Assembly: GCA_016935015.1 (NCBI GenBank)
Contig: JAFGRT010000197.1
Coordinates: forward strand, 1-36,156
DNA: 36,156 nucleotides
Reading direction: 5' to 3'
Source of the DNA: Acidobacteriota bacterium
Lineage (GTDB): Bacteria > Acidobacteriota > JAAYUB01
Shown: positions 9,352-17,798 of the stretch, one piece after another
Layout of the letters: every line of letters begins with the position of its first letter
Position numbering within the stretch: position 1 is the stretch's first letter
Notes under the pieces: generated by a model
What the model was told of the DNA's origin: nothing
Databases searched by the model: none
Seen by the model: only the letters and a program-made list of their open reading frames with translations
Translations under genes and position numbers: made by a program

Positions 9352-9462
9352 GACCTTCGCCCGGATCCGTGGCGACCGAGGGCTGGCCGGGCCACGGAGA
9401 CCGGACGGATGGCGTCTGGTCGGCGCCGTTTATCTAAAAAAAAATGCATGAAAATAAAAAAA

Positions 9463-9572
9463 CTCCGGATAGGTTAAGGGGGGAACTATCCGGAGCGTGT
9501 TGCAAAGTCTAGGGGGAAGACTCTACTTAAATATATATAAGAGATTCGGCCAGGAAATGCAAGTCTTTTTTT
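9463..9572 (+). other. Structured intergenic region with G-rich hairpins and competing pairing
   Basis: The 300 bases between galT and the coiled-coil gene hold no gene. A perfect 10-bp stem (9463-9472 with 9486-9495) closes a 13-base loop containing six consecutive G. A second 5-bp stem AGTCT/AGACT (9506-9510 with 9518-9522) closes an A-GGGGG-A loop. The AGACT arm, extended to AAGACT, can instead pair with AGTCTT at 9562-9567, just before a seven-T run, and the preceding five G can wobble-pair with that T run. On the minus strand the first hairpin is followed by a T-rich tract, so it could also terminate antisense transcription. An AT-rich stretch (9527-9541) separates the elements. Function is not known. 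Confidence 0.45.
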
Positions 9573-9585
9573 CCAATATTTTGTG

Positions 9586-9614
9586 TTGAGTTTAATTTGC
9601 AAAATGGCTATGCT
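9586..9614 (+). promoter_or_regulatory. Putative sigma-70 promoter for the coiled-coil gene
   Basis: TTGAGT (9586-9591) and TATGCT (9609-9614) are separated by 17 bases, giving a start about 35 bases before the ATG at 9655. An AAGGGAG ribosome binding site lies at 9643-9649. The hexamers match the consensus only partly. Confidence 0.45.
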
Positions 9615-9654
9615 ATACCCGCAATTGGATTTAAATTAAGCTAAGGGAGCCACT

Positions 9655-12543
9655 ATGGGTTTTTTGGGCCGATTATTCAAAAAACCGGACAAGGATGAAA
9701 CGTCCATCTCGCCGGATCGACTAAAGAAGGATGCCGCCAAACCAGATATTGTTTCTGCGGCGGAGGTCCCGGAAGATGAAGAGGTATACCTCGGCGACAC
9801 GGATGCGACGGGCGCGTTGGATCAGGCGGCCGGTGATGGTCCCTCCGGTAATAATTCCGCGGCAGGTTCGGATCTGAAGCAGGAAGACCTGGTTGCCGGT
9901 CCTGTTCCGGAGACGGATGGCAGAAAGATCCAGGAAGATGACGTTGCCTCGAGTGCGCCTGAAATGGGTCGGTTGCGGGCCTCGGTCCAGGAACTCCGAG
10001 AATTGAGCCAACAGGCACTGGAGGCGAAGGGACGCATTCAGGAGATCGAGCATCTTCTGGGTGAAAAGGAAGCCGCCATCCTGGGCGAACTGCACCATAC
10101 CCGCACCATTCTGGGTAGCATCTTCGAAGTGATCAGCGGTCGGGATCAAGAAAAAACCCTGGATGAGATCAATGATTTGCTGGCGTCGGAAATCGGGTTT
10201 GTCGAATCGGATCAGGAAGCCGACGTGGCCGATATGCATGGGCTGCTGAAACTGGTGGGCGAAAAATCGACCGATGCCCTTGCCGAAATCCGTACATTCA
10301 TCGAGGAAGGGGAAAGCAAACTTGTCCACGTGCGGACCTTGCGCGAACAGCAGGAGGCCGCTCTGACCGCCCTGAACCGCAAGCTGGCCGAAGCGGCGCA
10401 ACTGCGTGAGGAGGCGGAGGAGATACTGGCACAGCTGGGGAGCCGTAAATCGTCTTTGGAGCGGGAAGTGGATGCCACGATCGCCGCCCGGCAGAATGTG
10501 ATGGCCCAGATTTCCCTGGTCGAGGAAAAGATCGAAAAGATCCAGACGGAAAAGGCGGAACTGGAAAGCCAGATCCAGATGCTGGAAGGGGAGAATCAGG
10601 AACTGCGCTCGCGCTGTGACTCCATCCGGGAAGAGATCGCCGAGAAGGAGCTGGTGACGGAGGAGCTTCAAAAAGCCCTGCAAACCGTCCAGGGTGACCG
10701 GAATGAGGCGGAACAGCAGCTCAAGAGCCTGATGAAGGAAAAGGAAAATGTCACGGCGGATATCCGGCTGGGCGAGCGGGCGCTGGAAGATCATCAGGAG
10801 ATGACGGAGCGCCTGAACACCATGATCCGGGAGACGGAACAGGATCTGGCGGCGCTCAAGGAAGAATATGAAGAGGTTCAGACGTCGCGGGAGCATCTGG
10901 CCATCGAGAAACAGGCACGCGAAGAGGCCCAGGTGGAGAACCAGGGGCAGCTGGAGGAATTGCAGGAAAAGCTCAGCCAGCTGGTCAATGAAAAAACCGA
11001 ATGGGAAGAACGTCTGCAAACGGGACGGGATGAGTTGGCGGCGCTGCAGGAAAAGGTGCCGGCATCGGACGCTGCGGCGCAAGGCGGCGAGGAAGTCACC
11101 ATGCTTCGCGAGGAAATCGAGTTTATTTCCGGAGAGGTCGCTTCGTTGCAGCAGCAAGTGGAAGAGTCGCAGCGGGAGAAGTCCAGACTGGAAGAGGCGC
11201 GGACAGGGCTTCAGTCCGATGCAGAGATCGCGTCGGCGGAGGAGTTGCAGCGGAAACTGCAGGAGCTGCTGGAGGAGCGGAGCGGCTGGGAAGAGAAGCT
11301 GGAGCAGGAATCGGCCGGCCTGCAGGAATTGCGCGTTCAACTGGATACGCAGAGACAGAGTGTGGCGGACATGGGGGAGGAACGGGCCGCCGTGCAGGAG
11401 GAAATCAATCAGACTCGCGAGGAGCTGGCCGGCCTCCGAATCCGGTATGAAGAGCTGAAGGATGAAGTCGTCCGGGTATCGGCCGAACTGGAAGGCGAGC
11501 CAGCGGCGGCGGCGGAGTTCATGGAAGCGTTGCGCGAGGAAGTCCAGCAACTGCAAATGGAACAGTCCGAATGGTCCGAGAAAGTGCAGCATGAAAAGGC
11601 CGCCTTGGAAGAGGCCCAGGCCAATTTGCATCTCCAGCTGGAAGGCCAGGAGGAGATGAGCGAAGAGCGGCGCAACTTGCAGCAGCAGCTGAAGCAGGCC
11701 AAGGAAGCCATTGGCAATCAGCAGAAGCAGTACGAGGAATTGAAAAATCGTAAGGAAACGCTGGAGCAGGAGCTGGATCGTGTCCGGTCGGCCACCGAGG
11801 AGGGCGCCGGACTGGAAGTCCTGCAGCTGGAATTGACTGAGTTACAGGCGCAGCGGGAAACGTGGAAGGCGGATCTGGAACGATTGGAAGCGGAACTGAA
11901 GCAAAGCGAGGTGCTGACCGAGGAAAACAGCCGCAAGATGGAGGAGCAGGTCCGCGCCCGGCAGGAGCTGGATGAGCACATCAAGCAACTGGAAAGGGAT
12001 ATCGCTGACTACCGGACGAAAATTGACGATACACGCCAGGCCCTGGATGTGGCCGCCGAAGACCGGGAACGGGCGCGAAAATTGTACGAGGAGGAGAAGA
12101 AGGTTTCGGAGGCCCGTCAGGATCGGATGGAGGAACTGGAAGAGGAAAAATCCGTTCTAGAGGAGGAGTTCGGCAAACTGTCCGACAGCGACCGACCGGC
12201 GGCCGTCCGGGACGTTTCCCCTGCCTTGACCAGCCAGGATACGGTCTACGATGTAGAGCAAGCAACGGAACTCCCGCCGCTCATCGTTGAGGACGAAAAT
12301 GAAGTGCCCCTCTCTCATCGGGAGGCCCGGCGACTGGCCCGGGTCAGTGTTTCGGATATCATTCTCTACAACAAGGAATTATTGAGAACGGCCGCCAATC
12401 AGCGCAATTTCCATCAACTGTTGGAAAAACATATCCGCCAGGCGGAAAGGTATTACCGGGAACGCGTACCCGCCGAAGTCACCAGGGAACGGGACTATCT
12501 GCGGGAGGAGATCGAGAAGCTGCGTCTGAGTCTTAAACCCTAG
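9655..12543 (+). CDS. Very long coiled-coil protein with conserved non-coiled C-terminal domain
   Basis: The 962-aa protein starts with a short amphipathic-looking segment (MGFLGRLFKK), then an acidic, Ala/Asp/Gly-rich linker to about residue 100. About 740 residues of almost uninterrupted heptad-rich Glu/Gln/Leu/Arg/Lys sequence follow, typical of a long dimeric coiled coil. It is Cys- and Pro-poor, with occasional breaks. After a second linker near residue 850, the final 75 residues change character: a basic helix EARRLARVSVSDIILYNKEL, then a helical part ending RYYRERVP and a short coil. From memory, the ARRLAR..VSDI.LYN pattern recurs at the C-termini of otherwise unrelated Acidobacteriota and delta-proteobacterial proteins. 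No ATPase (SMC) head is present, so this is more like a scaffold or cytoskeletal/polar protein. The stop is 8 bases before the next start, whose ribosome binding site overlaps this gene's end. Confidence 0.85.
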   Translation: MGFLGRLFKKPDKDETSISPDRLKKDAAKPDIVSAAEVPEDEEVYLGDTDATGALDQAAGDGPSGNNSAAGSDLKQEDLVAGPVPETDGRKIQEDDVASSAPEMGRLRASVQELRELSQQALEAKGRIQEIEHLLGEKEAAILGELHHTRTILGSIFEVISGRDQEKTLDEINDLLASEIGFVESDQEADVADMHGLLKLVGEKSTDALAEIRTFIEEGESKLVHVRTLREQQEAALTALNRKLAEAAQLREEAEEILAQLGSRKSSLEREVDATIAARQNVMAQISLVEEKIEKIQTEKAELESQIQMLEGENQELRSRCDSIREEIAEKELVTEELQKALQTVQGDRNEAEQQLKSLMKEKENVTADIRLGERALEDHQEMTERLNTMIRETEQDLAALKEEYEEVQTSREHLAIEKQAREEAQVENQGQLEELQEKLSQLVNEKTEWEERLQTGRDELAALQEKVPASDAAAQGGEEVTMLREEIEFISGEVASLQQQVEESQREKSRLEEARTGLQSDAEIASAEELQRKLQELLEERSGWEEKLEQESAGLQELRVQLDTQRQSVADMGEERAAVQEEINQTREELAGLRIRYEELKDEVVRVSAELEGEPAAAAEFMEALREEVQQLQMEQSEWSEKVQHEKAALEEAQANLHLQLEGQEEMSEERRNLQQQLKQAKEAIGNQQKQYEELKNRKETLEQELDRVRSATEEGAGLEVLQLELTELQAQRETWKADLERLEAELKQSEVLTEENSRKMEEQVRARQELDEHIKQLERDIADYRTKIDDTRQALDVAAEDRERARKLYEEEKKVSEARQDRMEELEEEKSVLEEEFGKLSDSDRPAAVRDVSPALTSQDTVYDVEQATELPPLIVEDENEVPLSHREARRLARVSVSDIILYNKELLRTAANQRNFHQLLEKHIRQAERYYRERVPAEVTRERDYLREEIEKLRLSLKP

Positions 12544-12551
12544 GAGATTCA

Positions 12552-13448
12552 TTGGGTGGGGAAGAACACCTCCTCGGCGCGGGAGTTTGTCAGCATCCGG
12601 GCTGTTTCCTGCCGGTCTTGACAGGGGCGGCGTATTGTTGGCATCACCTGAAGATTCCTGACCGCTATTTCCAGGACATCAACACCCGCCTGCGGAAGGA
12701 ACGATTTCTGTCCGGCTTCAATCTGGGCAAAATCCGTTTCAGCAAGATGGACTGGGGCGGCTACACCATCGAGGACACCAATTTCAGCCATACCACCTGG
12801 ATCCATTGCCATTTCAGTAAAACAGTCTTTGAGCGCTGTCTTTTCCGAAACGCGGTGTTCGTGAATTGTGATTTTTCGGAAGCGGACGGCCATGAGTGCA
12901 TCTTCGCCGGCAGTATCCTGGAAGACGTGACTTTCTTGGAGTCGACGTTTCGATACTGCCATTTCGAGATGGTGCGCGGCATGCAGATCCGGTTTGATGA
13001 CGCGGATTTTTCCTACAGCACTTTTCACGGCGCGTTTTTACCCCGCTCCATCTGGGATGGGGCCAGGCTCTTCGGGGCTGATTTTTCCTCGGCGTTTCTG
13101 GGGGAATCATCGTTCAAACGCGTCAAGGCCCGGGATCTGGTGCTGGGCGCCGCCTGGTGCCGAGGCAGCGACTTCCGGGGTGCGGATATGGAAAACGCCA
13201 ATGCGGTGGGGATTCTGGCCGAGGATGCCGATTTTCGCGAAACCAACCTGAATTCCGCCCGTCTGACGCGGGCGATTCTCACCCGTGCCCAATTCCAGGG
13301 GGCGGATTGCCGTCAGGCGGACTTTCAAGAGGCGCATTTTCGCAAAGCCCAATGCCGAGGCGCTGATTTTCGCGACGCCCATCTGGAGCGGGCCGATTTT
13401 ACGGATGCCCACCTGAAGGATTTCCAGATGGATCAAACGGAGCTCTGA
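12552..13448 (+). CDS. Pentapeptide-repeat protein with N-terminal Cys/His zinc-knuckle-like motif
   Basis: A TTG start is chosen because TAGGAG lies 5-6 bases upstream and no better start exists before the conserved N-terminus. Residues 13-32 form C-x4-C-x10-C-x2-H (GVCQHPGC ... YCWHH), a small metal-binding pattern. From about residue 50 to the end the sequence consists of A(D/N)LXX/F-type pentapeptides (ADFSYS, ADFRD, ANAVG, ADFTD), which should fold into a right-handed quadrilateral beta-helix of about 11-12 coils. No signal peptide is present, so it is probably cytosolic. It is co-transcribed with the coiled-coil gene (8-base gap) and followed 12 bases later by the MBL gene. Pentapeptide helices can mimic DNA or act as scaffolds; which applies is not visible. 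Confidence 0.85.
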   Translation: MGGEEHLLGAGVCQHPGCFLPVLTGAAYCWHHLKIPDRYFQDINTRLRKERFLSGFNLGKIRFSKMDWGGYTIEDTNFSHTTWIHCHFSKTVFERCLFRNAVFVNCDFSEADGHECIFAGSILEDVTFLESTFRYCHFEMVRGMQIRFDDADFSYSTFHGAFLPRSIWDGARLFGADFSSAFLGESSFKRVKARDLVLGAAWCRGSDFRGADMENANAVGILAEDADFRETNLNSARLTRAILTRAQFQGADCRQADFQEAHFRKAQCRGADFRDAHLERADFTDAHLKDFQMDQTEL

Positions 13449-13460
13449 GCGAGGTGCACC

Positions 13461-14045
13461 ATGGCGGTGGATCGTTACGAAGTCAAGAAGTTGACGTCAC
13501 CGACCGTGGCTTCCGTCAACTCCTATCTCATCTGGAACCTGGACAACCGCCAGGCGGCCCTCATCGATCCGGGGCGAGGCGCCGAGCTGATCCATGATTA
13601 CGTGCGGGAGTTTGAACTTCAGCTGACCGCTATCCTGCTGACCCATCTTCATACCGCCCACATTGTCGGCGTGGACCTGGTCCGAAACTGGGAACGGATG
13701 GATGTCTACGCCCATCGGGTGGAAAAAGGGGCGGCGGGGGCCAGCGTGCTGCTTGATGACGAGTGCTGCCTGAATCCCGGCGGGCTGCGAATCACGGTGT
13801 TCTGGATTCCCGGTCATAGCCCCGGTCATCTATGCTATTTGCTGGGCGGGCATCTGTTCACCGGTGATTCGTTGCTGGCAGGAAGTGTCGGGAGCACCGC
13901 CGACGGAGAAGATCATTGCCGTCAGATTCGGCAGATCCGCGACAAGCTGTTTCGGCTGGGGGATGACATCCGGGTCTGGCCGGGCCATGGACCCTCCACG
14001 ACCATCGGCATCGAGAAATATTTCAATCCCTGGTTTGCGGTGTAG
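13461..14045 (+). CDS. Metallo-beta-lactamase-fold protein, glyoxalase II-like, with altered metal motif
   Basis: The 194-aa protein has the MBL order of motifs: VNSYLI and IDPG near the start, the first histidine motif T61-H-L-H-T-A-H67, PGHSPGH (H123), FTGDSL (bridging D136) and WPGHGP (H176). The canonical HxHxDH is HxHxAH here: A66 replaces the Asp that binds the second metal. All site-1 ligands are kept. It may be a mononuclear enzyme, as in persulfide dioxygenases, or have lost activity. The GlxII C-terminal helical substrate domain is absent, as in many short bacterial MBL proteins. It is the third gene of the coiled-coil operon, and its 3' end overlaps the convergent queG by 23 bases. 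Substrate is unknown. Confidence 0.82.
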   Translation: MAVDRYEVKKLTSPTVASVNSYLIWNLDNRQAALIDPGRGAELIHDYVREFELQLTAILLTHLHTAHIVGVDLVRNWERMDVYAHRVEKGAAGASVLLDDECCLNPGGLRITVFWIPGHSPGHLCYLLGGHLFTGDSLLAGSVGSTADGEDHCRQIRQIRDKLFRLGDDIRVWPGHGPSTTIGIEKYFNPWFAV

Positions 14046-15057
14046 GTGAGGCAAGGAACGCTTCGTGCTGCCGCCGGGCCAGTTCAGAGCGGTTGAGGAT
14101 TTTTTTTAGTGTCGTGGGCGACAGAATCGCCGCTCCCTCTTCAGCCTGCAGGGCGACCAGATTGCGCAGCAGACCGGCCAGCCGCGTCCGCGCCAGCGGG
14201 GTTTGCCCCAGTGCCCGTCGAAAAGCGTGACCACTCATGGCGGCCAGATGGTCGGCTGTCAGTTCCGTAATCTCTTTCAGGGGACGAAAGTCGGGCAATG
14301 GTGTGGCCGCCGCTCGGTGGTTGAAGGGGCACACCTCCTGGCAGCGGTCGCAGCCGAACAGGGCGCCGTCCAGGTGGCCCTTGAATGCGGGAGGAATGAT
14401 GCCGCGGTGCTCGATGGTCAGATAGGACAGGCAGCGGCGGGCGTCAAGGACGCCGGGTGCGACCAGTGCGCCGGTGGGACAGGCCTCCAGGCAAAGGGTG
14501 CAGTCGCCGCAGTGGGACTCGCCGCCAGGTTCGCTGAAGGGTAGTTTCTGATTGATCATCAGTTCGCCCAGGAAGATCCACGAACCGAAGCGGGGGTGGA
14601 TGAAACAGCTGTTTTTGCCCAGCCAGCCGAGGCCGGCCTGGACGGCCAGCGGCCGTTCCAACAGGGGCGCTGTATCCACCGCGATTCGTCCGTCCAGGTT
14701 GGGTACCTGGGCCCGCAGCCGCTGCAACAGTCGCTCCAGCTTGGCAGTCACCAGGTGATGATAATCGCGGGACCTGGCGTACCGGGAGATGCGCAGATTG
14801 GGGGTGGGGGCATCCGGCCAGAAGTATGGCACGACGAAAACGATAATACTGCGGCCGGCAGGGTACAGGGAAAATGGCTCGGTCCGGCGCCGCCCGGTGT
14901 CGGCCATCCATTCCATGCCCCCGAAAAAACCGGCCGCCCGCCATCGGTCCAGCGCGCATACGGCGGCAGGATCGATAACCGGAGGGCTGATCCCGAACTC
15001 CGTCAGGCCGACGGCAGCAGCTTCGACGGTCAGAATGTCCTGCAGGGTGGTGCTCAT
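14023..15057 (-). CDS. queG: Epoxyqueuosine reductase QueG
   Basis: QueG is a cobalamin-dependent iron-sulfur enzyme performing the last step of queuosine synthesis, reducing epoxyqueuosine in tRNA anticodons. The 344-aa product carries the QueG N-terminal region (WMADTGRRR, YPAGRSIIVFVVPY, ISRYARSRDYHH), the DTAPLLERPLAVQAGLGWLGKN block, and two 4Fe-4S motifs: HCGDCTLCLEACPTGAL and FGCDRCQEVCPFN. The C-terminal helical part fits HEAT-like extensions of the family. The ATG overlaps the stop of the upstream hydrolase gene by four bases (ATGA). It is the last gene of the maf-TPR-hydrolase-queG operon and overlaps the MBL gene tail to tail. No other queuosine gene lies in the window. Confidence 0.93.
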   Translation of the reverse strand: MSTTLQDILTVEAAAVGLTEFGISPPVIDPAAVCALDRWRAAGFFGGMEWMADTGRRRTEPFSLYPAGRSIIVFVVPYFWPDAPTPNLRISRYARSRDYHHLVTAKLERLLQRLRAQVPNLDGRIAVDTAPLLERPLAVQAGLGWLGKNSCFIHPRFGSWIFLGELMINQKLPFSEPGGESHCGDCTLCLEACPTGALVAPGVLDARRCLSYLTIEHRGIIPPAFKGHLDGALFGCDRCQEVCPFNHRAAATPLPDFRPLKEITELTADHLAAMSGHAFRRALGQTPLARTRLAGLLRNLVALQAEEGAAILSPTTLKKILNRSELARRQHEAFLASPTPQTRD

Positions 15058-15740
15058 GAGCTTTTCTCTGATTGGTCGGACGGCGTTGATGCATCAGGCT
15101 TTTGGATGGCCGACGGGGACAAGAGCGGCTGGAAATGGCGGCCAATGGAGCGCATCATCGGTGTCAGCCGCCCGGTGAACGAATGATCGGCATCCTCAAT
15201 GATGGCGGCGGTAATCCGGTCGCCGGCGCTACGGGCGAACTCCATTATCACTGACCGGTTGCCGAATTCGTCGCGACTCCCCTGGATCAGCAGCAGGGGC
15301 GGATGGTCGGTCGGCCAAAAGGACAAATCATACCGGTCAATGGGCAGACCCACGGCCAGGAGATAGCGGAGATCCGGCAGGCTGCAGGCGACCTTGAGTG
15401 CCAGCCAGGCGCCGAAAGAAAAACCGCCCAGGATCAATTGGGCGGCCGGAGCCTCGCGCCGCAGAAAAGCCCAGGTGGCGGCAATGTCAAGCTCTTCCCC
15501 GGCACCATGAGCGTGCTGTCCCGTGCTTCGGCCCACGCCCCGGAAATTGAACCGCAACGTGGCCGCACCGCACTCACGCAGGGCGTCGGCCATCCGGACC
15601 ACCACCTTGTGTTGCATGTTCCCGCCGTACATGGGGTGGGGGTGGCACAGCAGTGCCGCCCATCGGCCGGTGTAGGCGGGGGGGTATTCCAGGCACCCCT
15701 CCAAAAACCCGGCGGGTGATGGAATGCGTAGCGGGGGCAT
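15054..15740 (-). CDS. Alpha/beta hydrolase (COG2945-type)
   Basis: The 228-aa protein has an alpha/beta-hydrolase core with the HPHPMYGGNM oxyanion-region motif, the RFNFRGVGRS strand-loop, the nucleophile elbow GGFSFGA (S108), the acid in GSRDEFG (D157) and the base in DADHSF (H186). These motifs match the small soluble hydrolases of COG2945, whose substrates are mostly unknown. No signal peptide is present. Its start overlaps the TPR gene stop by one base, and its stop overlaps the queG start, indicating tight translational coupling. The last 30 residues, rich in Ser/Pro/Asp, look unstructured. Confidence 0.88.
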   Translation of the reverse strand: MPPLRIPSPAGFLEGCLEYPPAYTGRWAALLCHPHPMYGGNMQHKVVVRMADALRECGAATLRFNFRGVGRSTGQHAHGAGEELDIAATWAFLRREAPAAQLILGGFSFGAWLALKVACSLPDLRYLLAVGLPIDRYDLSFWPTDHPPLLLIQGSRDEFGNRSVIMEFARSAGDRITAAIIEDADHSFTGRLTPMMRSIGRHFQPLLSPSAIQKPDASTPSDQSEKSS

Positions 15741-17785
15741 TATTCCTTGTTCTGCAGTAATTTGGGTTTGAGGGCCTGAATTTTGCGCCGGATCTCCTGG
15801 GCTTTGGCCGCATCCTTGAGCGTCGAGAGTGATTTTTCGTAACTGTCACGGGCGTTGTGGCTTTGGCCCAGGGCGGCATAAACATCTCCCAGATGCTCGA
15901 AGATGGTGGGATCATCCGTTAGGACCTTGGCCGCCGCTTGCAGGAGCTCAAGGGCTTCGTCATTTTTCTGCTGTTTGAAATAGCCCCAGCCCAGGCTGTC
16001 CAGGAAGGCCGGATTTTTGGGTTCAAATTGCAGGGCCTTTTTAACATAGCGGATTCCCCGGCCGACATCGATGGCATAATCAATGAGCATGTAGCCCAAA
16101 TAATTCCACGCATTTCCATTCTCCGGATCGAGTTCCAACACTTTTTGCAGCGCCTCCTCAGCGCCCTGATAACGCTTGGCCTTTTCGAGAACGGTAGCTT
16201 TCTGAAAGTAGAGAGGCGCCTCATCGGGAAATTTTGCCAGACCCTCGGCCACCGCGGTCAGAGCGTCGTCATACCGCTGTGCTTCGGTATAGATAGAGGT
16301 CAGCCCCAGGTAATAGCTGGTGTCCATCTCCTCCAGTCCGGCGGTGGCTTCCCGGAAGCCGGCGATGGCATCTTCCGGCTGGCCGTCCGCGAGACGGATC
16401 ACTGCTTGGGTGGCCAGGATGCGAACATTGCCGGGCATTTTTCCCAGACCGTCGGCGATCACTTCCCCTGCCTTTTCCATCTGCTCCAATTCCTTGTACA
16501 GTGTGGCCAGCTGAATGTACACAGATGGCTCCTTGACATCCGGGAAATCCCGGCGAAGGGTTTCGAATACTTTTACCGCGCTGAACAACTTGCGAGCGTC
16601 GGCATACAAAAAACCGAGATTCAGCAGAAAGATATGGCGATTGCGCATATCGGCGGAGGAAAGCGATTCGGTGGAGCTTTCCAGATCGCGAACCAGCGAC
16701 TGGAAAATGGGAATGCCATTGGTGACATCGCCCATCCGGGCGTAGGTGACGCCGAGATTGTAGCGGAAATTCCAGATGCTGGGTTGAACGGTTACGGCGT
16801 CCTTGAAGGCTTCCACGGCTTTGTCGTACTGGAGCTCGTCGCGGTACAGCCGGCCCAGCATGTCTAGGAGCTCGCCGCTGACGGAAGAGTTCCCGCGCGC
16901 CATCTCGAGGATCTCGATGGCACGGCGGGGTTGGTTGTTGTTGGCCAGCAGCGAGGCGTAGTTCATGTAGAGATTGGGATCGGAAGGGGACGAGTCCAGC
17001 ATTTCGCCATACAGCTTTTCAGCCTCGCCGGTCTTGTTCATCCGGCCCAGGATATCCGCTTTGAGCATTTTGATCTGATGCCAGCCGGGACGCTCCTTGT
17101 CCAGCACCGCGATGGTGGCCAGGGCTTGCTCCAGTTTGTCGGCCTGAAAATAGGTCAGGGTCAGGTAGTAAAGCCCTTCCAGGGATTTGCCCGCCAGATT
17201 GTTGAAGCGGGTCAGATACTCCTCGGCCTTTTCCAAATTGCGAACGCTGAGATAAAGCTTGCCGAGCTCATACAGACTGTCCTTGTCGTCGGCATCCAGC
17301 TGTAAAATCCGGTCATAGCGGCCGACAGTCTCCTGCAACGCGGCGCTGTAATCGGGATCATTGGGAGTCAGGTTGCTCAACCGGTTGAGGGAAAAACGCG
17401 CCAGAAGCCGGAGGGCCGGAACGAAATCCGGCGATTCCTTGAGGCAGCGTTCCAGCTGCCGGGTAGCCTCGGGCATTTTCTGGATCTGAACCAGAAACTC
17501 GGCGTACTGATAGCGCAATTCCACATCCGTGGGATTGAATTGCAGCGCCTTCTCAAACTCTTCGCCGGCGGCCGTGTACTGCCGCTCGCTAAGAAATTCC
17601 TGGGCCTGCAGAAAGTGGAAGTAGGATTTGGCCGGATCCGCCGGTACGGCCTCGTCTTCGACGGGTGGCTCCACGCCGGACTGCTCGCCCGCGCCAGCCT
17701 GGACGGGCGCCGCCGCCCAGATCGTTCCGCCGCCGAGGATCAGCAGCAGACCTATGTGTACGGTAAGGGTGCCAACAGGGTTCAT
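15740..17785 (-). CDS. Exported tetratricopeptide-repeat protein
   Basis: The start ATG at 17785 is preferred over one 51 bases upstream because AGAGGTGA lies just before it and it is followed directly by a signal sequence: MNPVGTLTV, a hydrophobic core HIGLLLILGGGTIWAA, and a likely cleavage near VQA. The mature protein is an array of about 14-16 TPR units of 34 residues from about residue 50 to the end, with typical pairs such as YQYAEFLVQIQKMPEATRQL and AWNYLGYMLIDYA. Such periplasmic TPR solenoids serve as assembly or interaction scaffolds in the envelope, often for exopolysaccharide or outer-membrane machinery. The specific partner is not evident. It lies 13 bases downstream of maf and overlaps the hydrolase gene by one base. 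Confidence 0.9.
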   Translation of the reverse strand: MNPVGTLTVHIGLLLILGGGTIWAAAPVQAGAGEQSGVEPPVEDEAVPADPAKSYFHFLQAQEFLSERQYTAAGEEFEKALQFNPTDVELRYQYAEFLVQIQKMPEATRQLERCLKESPDFVPALRLLARFSLNRLSNLTPNDPDYSAALQETVGRYDRILQLDADDKDSLYELGKLYLSVRNLEKAEEYLTRFNNLAGKSLEGLYYLTLTYFQADKLEQALATIAVLDKERPGWHQIKMLKADILGRMNKTGEAEKLYGEMLDSSPSDPNLYMNYASLLANNNQPRRAIEILEMARGNSSVSGELLDMLGRLYRDELQYDKAVEAFKDAVTVQPSIWNFRYNLGVTYARMGDVTNGIPIFQSLVRDLESSTESLSSADMRNRHIFLLNLGFLYADARKLFSAVKVFETLRRDFPDVKEPSVYIQLATLYKELEQMEKAGEVIADGLGKMPGNVRILATQAVIRLADGQPEDAIAGFREATAGLEEMDTSYYLGLTSIYTEAQRYDDALTAVAEGLAKFPDEAPLYFQKATVLEKAKRYQGAEEALQKVLELDPENGNAWNYLGYMLIDYAIDVGRGIRYVKKALQFEPKNPAFLDSLGWGYFKQQKNDEALELLQAAAKVLTDDPTIFEHLGDVYAALGQSHNARDSYEKSLSTLKDAAKAQEIRRKIQALKPKLLQNKE

Positions 17786-17798
17786 ACTCACCTCTGGG

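Noticed and set aside
9473-9522. CsrA-binding hairpins in the G-rich loops
   Set aside because: The loops carry G runs rather than the ANGGA core required, so CsrA binding is not supported.
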